In this document: positions 42,455-52,458 of the stretch, piece by piece
Layout: the number at the start of each line of letters is the position of its first letter
Numbering within the stretch: the first letter of the stretch is position 1
Assembly: GCF_039539445.1 (NCBI RefSeq)
Contig: NZ_BAABDD010000011.1
Coordinates: forward strand, 62,001 to 126,000
Direction: 5' to 3'
Length of the DNA stretch: 64,000 nt
From: Salinactinospora qingdaonensis
GTDB lineage: Bacteria; Actinomycetota; Actinomycetes; Streptosporangiales; Streptosporangiaceae
Made by a program: the position numbers and the translations under genes
Notes under the pieces: model-generated
What the model saw: only the letters and a program-made list of their open reading frames with translations
The model's database searches: none
Told to the model about the DNA's origin: nothing

Positions 42455-45400
42455 TCAGGCGGGCTCGTGCCGTGGACCGTGGCCGGGGGGTGGGGTGAGG
42501 TCGGAGGTGAAGTTCTCGCCGTCGACGACCGGGGTGTCGAGGGAGATACCGGCTTGGGCCATCCGGTCGTAGTTGTCGAGGATGAGGTCCTTGGTGCGGT
42601 AGGTGCCGTACTTCTCCTCGTCCTTGCGCTTGACGATGGGGAAGGTGTCCATGATGTAGTCCACATCGTCACGATCGATCCCGTAGAGACGGAAGAAGAA
42701 GGCGTCCAACTCGGCACGGATGACGGCGCGGCGCTCGTAATCCCAGCAGAAGGGACTGCCACCGTCTTCCATATCTCGCGCAAAGGGAGTCATGTCGTAG
42801 GTGGTGTAGACGAGTTCACATACGCGGGGAACGAGGAACGCAGCGTGAGGTGACAGACTATCGGGCGCTGGAACAGGGAGTTGTTTCCACGTCATGAGCG
42901 CCATGTGTACACCGCTGATTTTCTGACGACTGATGTAGTCATAGATAAAGGAACTCTGTGCGGTGCTCAGTGCTGCGACTAAGGGTGGCTCTTTCACTGT
43001 GAACATGAGGGGGAATGTGTGCCCAACCCCAGTTCGCGGGGTAAACGCGGGAACGGCCGTTCGTTCATCGGTCGCGCGGCAGACGTCCCGCCATCCGTAG
43101 AGCCATCCTCGCTCCCAGCCCACTGAACTCAAACCGGTGTCGACTCCCTCGGCCATAACAGGCATGCCGTCACGCCCCGTTTCCCCTGTCGGGACGTCGA
43201 CCTCCGGAACCCAGTAGCGGGGCAGCACCGTAGTTTCAGGATTCCGCTTCTCGTCCGGCGTGAGGTTACGGCAGTCCTCTGTAGCCATGCCCGTGAAGGA
43301 ATTCCACCGATGGTCGAAGTGGTGGGTCATCTTGCCCTCGTACAAGGGCAGCATCCGCTCCTCACCCCGAACGAAGACGTTTCCTTCCAGACTCCAGCCC
43401 TCGTCTTCCAACGACTTACGAGTACGAAAGAGAGCAGAGTCATCGGTCATATCAAAAAGCCGTTTAAAATCAATTTTCCATAGATTCCCGTTTTCCCTAA
43501 ACTCACCCCAGAGCACGGGGAGCCGCTTGTAGACTTCCGCGGTAATCCGGGCGTCTCGTCGACAACGAAAAACCGGCAGATTTCTCGTATTGGGGTTAAT
43601 GAGGGAGATTTCTTCCGGCGTGAGCGTGAACACCTTATCGACATCATCGAGTTCGCCGGTATCACCCAGGAAGAAGGCGAGCTGAGCTCTCGATCCCTGG
43701 AGCCCTTTCCCAACCAGGGAAATCACACAAAACGGGTAACTGGAATGCACACTCGGGAACAGCGGCTTGCGGTTCTCGAAGCCGTATAGCGCGCCGATCG
43801 CACCACGCTGAGTGAGACTCGCGAACAGTTGCTGCGCCCCGGCTCCCGTGGCGATCGTAGTGGGGATGATAGCGGCATAACGCCCTTTCGGCGCAGCGAG
43901 AGCAGAAAAACGCTCAGCAAAAAGATGGTCCGTCTGGAGCGAGTTGACTCCCTTGATTTTGAGCCCTTCCGCGCACCATGAGAAGTTCCCGGAACTCGCT
44001 GCGAAGTGGAAGGTGGATTTCACCGCACGGCGAGCCGCGAGGTAACGGGTTCCCTCGTGGGGGTTCTCTTCGATCCATTCGGCGATGCGGGTACGGCGAG
44101 CGGTACCGGAGATCGCCGCGATGGAGGGGGCGACGCTCGCGAAGTACTTCTTGTCCTCGAAGTCCACTTTGTCCCACGGTGGATTGCCCAGCACACAGTC
44201 GAAACCGCCTACCCAGCCAGTCTCTGCGTCCACGCCCGTGCCGTCGTCCGGGACGGTGAACACCTCGGGGAACTCCAGGTGCCAGTGGAAGAAGTTGTAT
44301 TGCCGGCGCAGGCGGACGATCTCGGCGTTGGTCTCGGCCGAAGCGCCCCTCCCCTGCGGCTCCTCCAGTGCGCGCAGCACGTCGTGTGTCACTGCCGGCG
44401 GCGCGTCTTTGGCCTTGACCCACATGAACGCCGCGCACCAGGCATCCGCGACATGCAGGGCATGGACGTACTCGGCGGACTGTTCCCAATCGCGGTAGGC
44501 GGCCTCCTGGTCGCGGACGTCACGCAGGGAGTCGGCCCTGACCGTGGTGATCTGGCTCAGCCGATGAGCGAGAACGGTGTTGGCGACCTTGACCGTGTCC
44601 TCTTCGATGTCGAAGAGGCTCTCCTGCCCGCCACGCTCCTTGGCGTTGGCCCGCTCCAGAGTCTTGGCGTACTTCTTGTCGTCGCCTTCCACCGGCTTGA
44701 ACGCCGCGTCGGGAACCCCGTCCTTCAGCAGAGCCGGTGTCGCGCCGATCAGGGCGTTGCCGTGTTTGACGTGGGCGTCCAGGAAACCCAGCGGCTTGCC
44801 CGGCTCCAACGCCTCCAGCCACAGCGAGACCTTGGCCAGTTCCACGGCCATGGGGTTGAGATCCACACCGTAGATGCAGTGGGTGATGACCTCGTGCAAG
44901 GCGTGGCGGACGGAGTCGAGGGTGGGCTCGGGGTTGCCCTCGCGCACGGCGGCCAGGCGTTTGGCGATACGGCGGGCCGCCGCCACCAGGAAATGGCCGG
45001 AGCCGCAGGCCGGGTCGCAGACCTGCAACTCCAACAGCTCGACAGCGATGTGGCCCGCCGGGTCGGGCTCACCGTCCTCGGTGGCTTTGACCTCGCCGCG
45101 TTTGACCGCGTCGTCGATGACCGGGTCCAGCGAGGAGTCCAGCAGGGTCTCGATCAGCGAACCCGGCGTGTAGTAGGAACCGGTGGTCTTACGGGTGTTG
45201 CCCGCAAGCTCCACCAGTTCGAAGGTGCGCTCGGCCGCGCTGTGTTTGGGCACCAGCTCCAACAGCGACTCATACACCGAGCCCAACTCCTCGGCGTCGA
45301 GGTCGCGGTAGTTGACCCAGCGCCAGCGCCGCGACGCCGGGTCGCGCACCTGAGCCAGATGGCGCACCGCCCCCAACAGCGCCTCGTTGGACAACTCCAA

Positions 45401-48400
45401 CCCCCGCAGCGGCGCATCAACCTCTGCCTCGTCGAACAGACCGCCCAGGGCGGGCAGCGCCAACTCGGGGCGACCGTTCTCGTCACCGAGCGCCCCCAAC
45501 ACGATGCGCAACGCCCGATACAGGTCCCCATGCGCACTGCCCTGACGGCGGCGGGCATGACGGCGCAGCCGCGCTGAGGAGAAGTAGGTCGCATAGCGTT
45601 CTTTCGCCCGTTCGTGGGCGTGCCGCTGCTCTTGGGGCGCGTCCTCGTCCAGCCTGGAGTGCAGGGCGTCGCGGTCCTCGGCCACGAACAGGAACAGCAT
45701 CCGATAGACCAACCGCAGCAGAGCCGCGTGGAACTCGCGCACGTCCAGGTTCTCGCGCAGCCCGGCGTTGGCGGGGTGGCGCAGGAAGCCGGTGCCCAAA
45801 ACGGTGATGGCCCGCTGCACCCCCTCGCGCAACTGGTCCAGTGCCCGAGTGCCGGAGTTGACGGCCTCGCCGCGCCACTTCTCCAACCAGCACGCCGAGG
45901 GCGGCTGCTCCTCGGCGACCTCGAACCGGGACACGTGCAGCAGCCGATACAACAACACGAAATCGCTGAACAGCTCACCGTCGAAGATCGCCTCCAAGTC
46001 GAACTCGACATAGGAGGCCGTCGCCAACGCGTTGGAGTCACGCAGCAACCGCAACCGGCGCCCGTTGGTCACCATCGCCCACAGGTGCGCCGAGGTGCGG
46101 TTGAGGCACTCCTGCACCAGCGACTGCGGCGGGACGGCGCCGGCACGCCCGCCCGGGCGGCTGTCGAGGCCGGTGGCCCAGTCCGCGACGTGGACGGGCA
46201 CGTGCTGCCAGCGGTGGCTGATCTTGAAGACCTTCGCGGCGTCGTTGTCGGCGACGATCCCGGCCTCGCCCACCTTTGGCAGGCGACCGAACCCCAACTC
46301 CTCGAACAAGGGCCGCACCCACTGCGACAGAGCCACCCCCGTCGAATCGGCGGGCACGTCGGCGTCGGGGGCGGCGGGCAGGTAGACGTAGGCGCCGAGG
46401 ATGTCGGCGGGCTGCTGGGGGGTGACCTTGAGGCCGCGGATGATCTCGCCGGCGGCGGTGCGCACCCGGCGGTGCGACTCGGCCAACTCGGCGGCCAGCT
46501 CCGCGCCGTAGGCGTCGAGGTGGGCGGTGGTGTGGTCGAGGGCGTCGAGCAGCCGGCCCATGGTCTTCTCGCCGAAGGCGGGGTCGGTGTTCTCGGTGGC
46601 GCGGGCGGCCGGCAGCGCGAGGGCCTGCTCGCGGTCGAGCCATTCGGCGCTGTCGGGCGAGCCGGTGAAGGCGAGCAGCCGGGCGTCCTCGGCGACCAAC
46701 TGGGTGGTGCCGTTGCGCGAAGGCAGCGTGAGGTGGAAGCGGTAGCGCACCAGCAGCAGTGTGGTGCGCCGGGACACCGCGTCGGTGCGGATCACGCCGC
46801 AGCGGCACGCCGGCCGGGGGCCGTCGCCGCCGGTGTCGAGGGCGCTGTCGAGCACGTGGGAGGCGAGCGCGCCCACGACCGGGTCGGTGCGCACCAGGGC
46901 GGCCTCGCCGCGGGCCACGGCCGCCGTGTCGCGAAACGCCACGGGCCTTCCGGTCTCGACGGCGTCGACGCCCACGGCGGGGGCGAGCGCGTCGCGCAGC
47001 CCCGCGGGGGTGGCCGAGACGTCGGCGGTGAACCCGTCGTCGTCGGGGCGCAGCACCGCGCCCAGCGCGGCCAGGGCGTGTTCGACGAACGCGCGGACCT
47101 CGTCGGGGCCGCCCAGGGCGTCGCGGACCGCGGCGACCTCGCGGGCCACCTCCTCGGGGTGGATGGCGCGCTGGGCGTAGCGCGACCGGGAGGTCTTCTC
47201 GCGTTCGGCGGCCGACTTCCACTCGGCTTCCACCTGGGCGGCCTTGGCGCCCAGCTCCTCGCTGCCGAACAGGGCGTCCTGCTCGCCGCGGCTGCCGCGC
47301 ATGAGCACCCACTCGATGAGGGCGTTGGTGACGCCGGCGGAACTCTCGTCGGGCACCGAGACGCTGATGCCCAGGTCGGCGCGGATCTGGCGGTGTTTCT
47401 TGATCAACATCTCCAAGACCTTGCCGTCGATGCCGTTGTCGTGGCCGTAAAGGGTGAGCACCCGCACCTGGTCGCGTTTCTGCCCGTAGCGGTCCACGCG
47501 GCCTTCGCGCTGGTCGTGGCGGGTGGGGTTCCAGGCGAGGTCGTAGTGGACGACGGCGTCGAAGTAGTGCTGCAGGTTGACGCCTTCGGACAGGCAGTCG
47601 GTGGCCACCAGTACCCGGCGCGCGCCGCGGCCCTCGGTGGTCTCCCGGGCGGCCTGGTCGGCCAGATCCTCGATGCGTTCGACGCGCTGCTGGGGCGACA
47701 GGGTGCCGGTGACCGCGCGCACGACGGTGGTCCAGCCGTTCTTTCCGCCCTTGTCGAGCGGGGACTTCTTGGCTTTGGTCGCGGTCTTGGCGCTCTTGGT
47801 GCTCTTGGCGTCCTCGGTGTCGGCGCTGTCCCGGGTGTCGTGCTCGTCGGTGCCCGACAGGTGAGCGGCGACGTATTCGGCGGTGTCGATGTAGCGGCAG
47901 AAGACGATGGGGTTGTAGCCCTCGGCCAGCAGTTTCTTGAGGTGGCCGATGAGGGCGTTGAGTTTGGGGTCGCGATCGGGGCCTTCGAGGTCGCGGGCGC
48001 GCCGGGCCAGGTCGAGCAGTCGCGCCGCCGGGCCGGCGGCGGCCCGCTCGGGCGTTTCGGTCTCTTCGGCTTCGGCACCGGGGACGGTGTCCATTCCTTC
48101 CATGGCGTCGGCTTCGGGGGCGTCGCGGGTGACGGCGGCGCCGATCCGGTCGGCTTCGGCGGGGGTTCGGGCCGCCGCCCTGGCCCGCGAGGGCCTCACC
48201 AACGGCGCCCTCGCCCTGGCCGCAGAGAGCGGAGAGACCGAGGGGCCGGGGAAGGCCGAGGGGCGCGGGAAAACTGAGGGGGCTTGAGGGGGCCGAATCC
48301 TCCCGGCGCTGCCTAGTTCCGCAGCCCCGGGAGGACCGCCGGCCGCACGGTTTGCGTGCGCCTCGCGCTCGCCGGAGTGAGGGCGCCGCATGTGGACTCG

Positions 48401-48520
48401 CCTGCGAGAACGCGCGGGAAGAGGCAGCCGGCCGGGCGCATGACCGGCGACCTTGGAAAAGTTCCCCGCCGCTCGCACCTCGATCGCTCCGCGATCTCGG
48501 CAGCCTAAGGTCCACGACAA
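42455..48520 (-). CDS. SNF2-type helicase C-terminal half fused to Eco57I-like N6-adenine methylase (DISARM DrmD-DrmMI-like remnant)
   Basis: A single frame of up to 2021 residues. Residues ~185-780 are the C-terminal half of a SNF2-type helicase: NPIVFCRYIDTAEYVAAHL, then VLVATDCLSEGVNLQHYFDA and QREGRVDRYGQK (helicase motifs V and VI, near 47500-47620). The ATPase half with Walker A and DExx boxes is absent. Residues ~800-2021 are a large methylase: motif I CDPACGSGHFLVAA (near residue 1169) and motif IV GNPPWDK (near 1445). In class 1 DISARM and related systems these are two adjacent genes, helicase then methylase, so a deletion removing the helicase stop and the methylase start is likely. 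The 5' end runs into a repeat fragment, and no drmA, drmB or drmC is present. Activity is doubtful. The true start is unknown. Confidence 0.65.
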   Translation of the reverse strand: MSWTLGCRDRGAIEVRAAGNFSKVAGHAPGRLPLPARSRRRVHMRRPHSGEREAHANRAAGGPPGAAELGSAGRIRPPQAPSVFPRPSAFPGPSVSPLSAARARAPLVRPSRARAAARTPAEADRIGAAVTRDAPEADAMEGMDTVPGAEAEETETPERAAAGPAARLLDLARRARDLEGPDRDPKLNALIGHLKKLLAEGYNPIVFCRYIDTAEYVAAHLSGTDEHDTRDSADTEDAKSTKSAKTATKAKKSPLDKGGKNGWTTVVRAVTGTLSPQQRVERIEDLADQAARETTEGRGARRVLVATDCLSEGVNLQHYFDAVVHYDLAWNPTRHDQREGRVDRYGQKRDQVRVLTLYGHDNGIDGKVLEMLIKKHRQIRADLGISVSVPDESSAGVTNALIEWVLMRGSRGEQDALFGSEELGAKAAQVEAEWKSAAEREKTSRSRYAQRAIHPEEVAREVAAVRDALGGPDEVRAFVEHALAALGAVLRPDDDGFTADVSATPAGLRDALAPAVGVDAVETGRPVAFRDTAAVARGEAALVRTDPVVGALASHVLDSALDTGGDGPRPACRCGVIRTDAVSRRTTLLLVRYRFHLTLPSRNGTTQLVAEDARLLAFTGSPDSAEWLDREQALALPAARATENTDPAFGEKTMGRLLDALDHTTAHLDAYGAELAAELAESHRRVRTAAGEIIRGLKVTPQQPADILGAYVYLPAAPDADVPADSTGVALSQWVRPLFEELGFGRLPKVGEAGIVADNDAAKVFKISHRWQHVPVHVADWATGLDSRPGGRAGAVPPQSLVQECLNRTSAHLWAMVTNGRRLRLLRDSNALATASYVEFDLEAIFDGELFSDFVLLYRLLHVSRFEVAEEQPPSACWLEKWRGEAVNSGTRALDQLREGVQRAITVLGTGFLRHPANAGLRENLDVREFHAALLRLVYRMLFLFVAEDRDALHSRLDEDAPQEQRHAHERAKERYATYFSSARLRRHARRRQGSAHGDLYRALRIVLGALGDENGRPELALPALGGLFDEAEVDAPLRGLELSNEALLGAVRHLAQVRDPASRRWRWVNYRDLDAEELGSVYESLLELVPKHSAAERTFELVELAGNTRKTTGSYYTPGSLIETLLDSSLDPVIDDAVKRGEVKATEDGEPDPAGHIAVELLELQVCDPACGSGHFLVAAARRIAKRLAAVREGNPEPTLDSVRHALHEVITHCIYGVDLNPMAVELAKVSLWLEALEPGKPLGFLDAHVKHGNALIGATPALLKDGVPDAAFKPVEGDDKKYAKTLERANAKERGGQESLFDIEEDTVKVANTVLAHRLSQITTVRADSLRDVRDQEAAYRDWEQSAEYVHALHVADAWCAAFMWVKAKDAPPAVTHDVLRALEEPQGRGASAETNAEIVRLRRQYNFFHWHLEFPEVFTVPDDGTGVDAETGWVGGFDCVLGNPPWDKVDFEDKKYFASVAPSIAAISGTARRTRIAEWIEENPHEGTRYLAARRAVKSTFHFAASSGNFSWCAEGLKIKGVNSLQTDHLFAERFSALAAPKGRYAAIIPTTIATGAGAQQLFASLTQRGAIGALYGFENRKPLFPSVHSSYPFCVISLVGKGLQGSRAQLAFFLGDTGELDDVDKVFTLTPEEISLINPNTRNLPVFRCRRDARITAEVYKRLPVLWGEFRENGNLWKIDFKRLFDMTDDSALFRTRKSLEDEGWSLEGNVFVRGEERMLPLYEGKMTHHFDHRWNSFTGMATEDCRNLTPDEKRNPETTVLPRYWVPEVDVPTGETGRDGMPVMAEGVDTGLSSVGWERGWLYGWRDVCRATDERTAVPAFTPRTGVGHTFPLMFTVKEPPLVAALSTAQSSFIYDYISRQKISGVHMALMTWKQLPVPAPDSLSPHAAFLVPRVCELVYTTYDMTPFARDMEDGGSPFCWDYERRAVIRAELDAFFFRLYGIDRDDVDYIMDTFPIVKRKDEEKYGTYRTKDLILDNYDRMAQAGISLDTPVVDGENFTSDLTPPPGHGPRHEPA
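48449..48512 (-). repeat. Partial repeat copy at the 5' end of the helicase remnant
   Basis: Holds GCTCGCACCTCGATCGCTCC and GCGATCTCGGCAGCCT, matching the dispersed core, bounded by the inverted pair GACCTT (48449-48454) and AAGGTC (48507-48512). It lies exactly where the helicase reading frame loses family similarity. Confidence 0.7.
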
Positions 48521-48849
48521 ACCGGGCGGACTCGGGTATCGGTGCTGTGCACCGAGGTCAAGGCGTGTGACGTGAAGCAGCGACGGCGGATGGTGGCCGG
48601 GCGGATGCGGGGTAGGTTCCGGTTCGCTGGGGCGGGCGCGGGTAGCCGCTGCGGGGTCGGGCCAAGGGGCGGGCCTCCATGATCACTACGAGTGTTGCCG
48701 CTCGGCGATCCTCACGGCCTAGAATCGCCAACCCCGACCTCCTCGTCGTGGCCATGGCGGCCTCGGGCTGGAGGAGCGACAGCGGCCGTTCGGCCCCTCG
48801 CCCGGACACGCGGGGGAGAGGCCGAGCGGCGCCGGTTCCACGGAGACGC
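48521..48849. other. Gap between helicase remnant and acyl-AMP ligase
   Basis: About 330 bases. No gene, terminator or repeat that I can support. Confidence 0.5.
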
Positions 48850-50643
48850 TCAGCCGGCAGTGTCTCTGAAAGCGGCCACAACGGTGTCGAAGCCGGTGAG
48901 GTAGCGGTCGCGGCAAGCGCGGCGTTGGATCTTGCCGCTGCTGGTCTTGGGGATCTTGCCGGGGCGGGTCAAGACGACGTCGAAGACGTCGATGCTGTGG
49001 TCGCGCCCGATCGCCTGGCGTACACGGGTGATCGCGGCTTCGGCGTCGAGGGCCTTGATGCGGCCGGCCTCGATCTCACCCACGATCACCAGCCCGCCCG
49101 TGCCGGGCTCGTCGACCTGGAAAGCGGCCACGTGCCAAGGCCGCAACTGGGGAAGCGCCTCGGCGACGGTGGCCTCCAGGTCGAACGGGGAATGGTTGGC
49201 GCCGTTGACGATCACCACATCCTTGAGCCGCGAGGTCACATAGACGCTGCCGCGGTGGACGAACCCGAGATCGCCGGTGCGCAGCCAGCCGCGAGCCGGG
49301 TAGGTCGGATCGTCGTGGACGAGTTCGGGCGGGGGCACCGGACGCGCATCGAAGACCTCGGCGCTCTCGGCGGGACGGCGGTAGTAGCCGGCGCACACGT
49401 TGGGGCCGTGGACCCACAACTCCCCCACCTGGCCTTCGGGCAGCGGAGCACAGGTGTCGGGGTCGACCACGATCACGTCCTGCTGCCAAGGGACCCCGCA
49501 GCCCACTTGGGCCGTCGCGCCGGAGGCGTGGGGTTCGGTCTCGCGTACGCGACCGGCTCCCAGTTCGGTGCGGTCGAACCAGCGGATGGGGGTGTGCTCG
49601 GACAGCGGCACCCCGGTGACGAGACAGCCGGCTTCGGCCAGTCCCCACCCGCCGGAGAAGGCGCGCGGGTCAAGGCCGTGCTCGCGGTAGGTCTCGGTGA
49701 AGGCCGTGACCGACTCGGGGCGGATGGGTTCGGCCCCCACGAGGACCAGCCGCAGCGCCGACAGGTCGAACTCGGTGTGCTGCTGAACGGAAAACGCCTG
49801 GACCGCGCGGTCTAGGCCGAAGTTGGGGGTGGCTGTGGCCACGGCCCGGTAGTCGCTGAGCAACTGCACCCATCTTCGTGGTCGCTGCACGAACGCGTGG
49901 GGAGCCAGATAGACGCCGTGGGCGCCGCAGCGCAGCGCGTGGACCACGGCCAGCAGCAGCCCCATGTCGTGGAAGAAGGGGGTCCAGGCGGCCAGCGCTT
50001 CCCCAGGGGCCAACCCGGAGAAGGCGCTGACCTGCTCGGCCTGGCTCCACAGGTTGCCGTGGGTGACCATGACGCCGGCGGGCCGACGGGTGGAGCCGGA
50101 GGTGTACTGAAGGTAGGCGACGGTGTTGGCGTCGGGCCGGTCGGGGGTGAAGTCGGGGCCGGGCTCGATGGTGTCGCAGGCGATGATGCGGCCCAGGTCC
50201 GCTCTGCGCTCCTCGACCAGCTCGCCCAGGTTGGCGACCGAGGCCGTGTCGGTCAGCGTGACGGCGGGGGCGCAGTCGTGGGCGACGCTGACCAGCCGGC
50301 CACTGGAGACCAGTAGGTGAGGGGCGTACAGCGGGACGCTGATCACCCCGGCGTACAGGCAACCGACGAAGGCGGCGATATAGGACAGCCCCTGCGGCAG
50401 GGCCAGCAGGACGCGGTCGCCGGGGTCGGCGGTTTCGCGGACCCTCTGGGCGATGGCACGGGCGTGGGCGTCGAGTTCGGCGTAGGTCCAGGTGTGGGCG
50501 AGGCCGTCGCGGTGGCGCCCGTAGTCGACAAAGGTGCAGGCGAAGTCGTGGGGGCGTTTCCTGGCCCAGTGGCGGATCGCGTCGATAAGGCTGTAGGGGT
50601 GGGACGCTGCCGACTCAGGCTCGGCAAGCAGGAGTTCTGCCAT
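48850..50643 (-). CDS. Fatty acyl-AMP ligase (FAAL)
   Basis: 597 residues. ANL-family adenylating enzyme: AYLQYTSGSTRRPAGVMVTHGNL (phosphate loop), FFHDMGLLLAVVHALRCGA, SGGWGLAEAGCLVTG, GWLRTGDLGFVHRGSVYVTSRLKDVVIVNG, and TSSGKIQRRACRDRYL with the C-terminal lysine. The TSGSTxxPKGVM-like form and HDMGL are FAAL traits. It would activate a fatty acid to acyl-AMP and load an ACP, the typical start of lipid-polyketides. Start at 50643. The divergent ACP gene is its natural partner. Confidence 0.9.
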   Translation of the reverse strand: MAELLLAEPESAASHPYSLIDAIRHWARKRPHDFACTFVDYGRHRDGLAHTWTYAELDAHARAIAQRVRETADPGDRVLLALPQGLSYIAAFVGCLYAGVISVPLYAPHLLVSSGRLVSVAHDCAPAVTLTDTASVANLGELVEERRADLGRIIACDTIEPGPDFTPDRPDANTVAYLQYTSGSTRRPAGVMVTHGNLWSQAEQVSAFSGLAPGEALAAWTPFFHDMGLLLAVVHALRCGAHGVYLAPHAFVQRPRRWVQLLSDYRAVATATPNFGLDRAVQAFSVQQHTEFDLSALRLVLVGAEPIRPESVTAFTETYREHGLDPRAFSGGWGLAEAGCLVTGVPLSEHTPIRWFDRTELGAGRVRETEPHASGATAQVGCGVPWQQDVIVVDPDTCAPLPEGQVGELWVHGPNVCAGYYRRPAESAEVFDARPVPPPELVHDDPTYPARGWLRTGDLGFVHRGSVYVTSRLKDVVIVNGANHSPFDLEATVAEALPQLRPWHVAAFQVDEPGTGGLVIVGEIEAGRIKALDAEAAITRVRQAIGRDHSIDVFDVVLTRPGKIPKTSSGKIQRRACRDRYLTGFDTVVAAFRDTAG

Positions 50644-50882
50644 GTCGACCACTTTTCTCCAAGTGTGCGATGCAGGTGACGATGGGAAGGTGACGCGAAC
50701 ATCGGGGGTGGAGAGGCGCGGCGCGCCTGCCGTAAGGACGGCTCCCGCGCGGCGGTGCGCGGGGGCGCGGCGCGCCCGTGTCGTCGTTGACCGGCGGGCC
50801 CCTGCGCGCGGAGGCGCAGGGGCGGCTATGGCAGGATCACGGTGGTAGCCCTGTCGCCAAGCGGGAGGAACGCGCGCGAACG

Positions 50883-51149
50883 ATGGCTGAACCCGGTGCA
50901 TCCTTGCGTGACCTGGACAAATGGTTGACTGCCGAGGTGGCCCGACTGGTCGGTGTGTCACCGGCCGCCGTTGACCGCGACATGCCCTTCCGGGAGTTGG
51001 GGCTGTCCTCTGTGCAGGCCGTGGATCTGGTGGCGATGACCGAGGATCGCTACGGTCTCGCTCTCAGCCCGACATTGCTGTTCGAACACCCGACGCTGTC
51101 TCAGGTCGTAGCCGCGATCCGCGATGAGGCGGCGGGCCGCTCGGAATGA
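50883..51149 (+). CDS. Free-standing acyl carrier protein
   Basis: 88 residues. Carrier fold with the phosphopantetheine serine in FRELGLSSVQAVDLV and a C-terminal HPTLSQVVAAIRDE. GGGAGGAA lies about 12 bases before the ATG. It is the only plus-strand gene in the polyketide cluster; the 240-base gap to the FAAL gene should carry a divergent promoter. It probably receives the fatty acyl group from FAAL and passes it to the first ketosynthase. Confidence 0.9.
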   Translation: MAEPGASLRDLDKWLTAEVARLVGVSPAAVDRDMPFRELGLSSVQAVDLVAMTEDRYGLALSPTLLFEHPTLSQVVAAIRDEAAGRSE

Positions 51150-51190
51150 CCCGAGCGCACAAGGAGACACCGCTCACCGCAGCCATATGA

Positions 51191-52348
51191 TCACAGTAAG
51201 TTAACTTGATAGGTGGGGAAGTAGGTGGTGATCCTGCCGGCGGCGTAGTCGGCGGCCAACTGCGGCACGTCGTCGAAGGCGTAGGTGGTGACGGTCTCGC
51301 GCGGGGGCATCCATGCGGTGGCGTTTTGGAAGTCGCGGATGCGGGCGGAGTCGTGGATGCGCCACACGTGGGTGTTGACGTGCAGGTGGCGTTTGATGCA
51401 CTCGCTGGCGCGCAGGGTGCTGGTGGTCATGCCGTGTTTCCAGCCGACGGTGGCGAGCACGCCCTGGCGTGCCATGGCCTTGAGGGTGGCCTTGTACAGC
51501 GGTGAGCCGATGTTGTCGAGGAAGATGGCGGCGCCGGCGCCGTCGCTGAGTTCGCCGATGATGCGGAGGAACTCCTTCTCGCTGGCACGGTAGCGCGCCA
51601 GCGCCTCGGGGTCGTCGGCGACCTCGGCGCTGTAGGACAGGTCGGGGAAGAGTCGCCGGTCCACCCCGGTGATGCCGTGTTCGGCCAAAAAGGACAGCCG
51701 CGCGTCGGTGCTGGCGGTCATGGCCACGCGAAAGCCCGCGCGGCGGGCCAGTTCGAGTTCGGCCATGGCCACGCCGCCGCCCCAGCCGAAGACGAGGTGC
51801 TTAGCGGGGTCCTCGTCGCGCATCTGGGCGCTCCAGCAGGCGTGGGCGACGTTCCAGTTGTCCCAGGCGGTGAAGTAGCGGCCGTAGGTGGCCCACTGGG
51901 CCAGCGAGAAGGGGGTGTCTTCGGGCAGCGGCAGCAGGATGCCGGCGTGGAGCTTGGTGCGTTTGGCCAGCAGGCCGACGGTGTGGGGCATGTCATAGGC
52001 GTAGACGCGCTCGACGTAGCCGTAGCGGTCGCATTCGCCGAAGGGCAGCACGAGGCACGTGTCGCCTTCGCTGACCGAGGTGACATCGGCGCCGGTGCGC
52101 AGCACCCGCACGACGGCGAGGTTGCCCAAGACCACGGAGCTTTCACCGCGCTGGCGGCAGATGTCGATGGGATCGCGCGAGAGCGCGTGGTCGAGGTTGG
52201 CCTCCCATGAGCCTACGAGCGGCTCTACGAGGGCTTCGTGGTCGGCTACGTCGGCGAAGGAGAAGGTTTCCCGGCTGAGTTCGCCCCGCTTGGGCACGGC
52301 GGGGTCGTCGGGTCTGCGGTGCAGGACCCAGGCGTCAGTGGTGATCAT
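51191..52348 (-). CDS. MDR-family reductase, candidate trans-acting enoyl reductase
   Basis: 385 residues. MDR fold with the cofactor loop HLVFGWGGGVAMAELELARRAGFRVAMTAST and GAGAAIFLDNIGSPLYKATLKAMARQG. No zinc ligands are evident. Start at 52348 (MITTDAWVLHRR) with GGAGG 9 bases upstream. Neither synthase of the cluster has an ER domain, so it may reduce a double bond in trans, or the chain after release. The insertion WDNWNVAHACW is not a motif I recognise from other MDR proteins. Confidence 0.8.
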   Translation of the reverse strand: MITTDAWVLHRRPDDPAVPKRGELSRETFSFADVADHEALVEPLVGSWEANLDHALSRDPIDICRQRGESSVVLGNLAVVRVLRTGADVTSVSEGDTCLVLPFGECDRYGYVERVYAYDMPHTVGLLAKRTKLHAGILLPLPEDTPFSLAQWATYGRYFTAWDNWNVAHACWSAQMRDEDPAKHLVFGWGGGVAMAELELARRAGFRVAMTASTDARLSFLAEHGITGVDRRLFPDLSYSAEVADDPEALARYRASEKEFLRIIGELSDGAGAAIFLDNIGSPLYKATLKAMARQGVLATVGWKHGMTTSTLRASECIKRHLHVNTHVWRIHDSARIRDFQNATAWMPPRETVTTYAFDDVPQLAADYAAGRITTYFPTYQVNLL

Positions 52349-52458
52349 CGCTGTGGCCTCCCAAATACAGACAGGAGTCATAAGGGGTACGGAAAACGCT
52401 CGAGGGCAGCGGCCGAGCGCTGATTGGAGAGTGGGGACTCTCCGAGGGCAGGGGGCGG

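Noticed and set aside
45614..48277. 887-codon open frame on the plus strand
   Set aside because: It is antisense to the helicase-methylase gene, is Gly/Val/Gln-rich low-complexity in the way GC-rich antisense frames are, and has no family motif.
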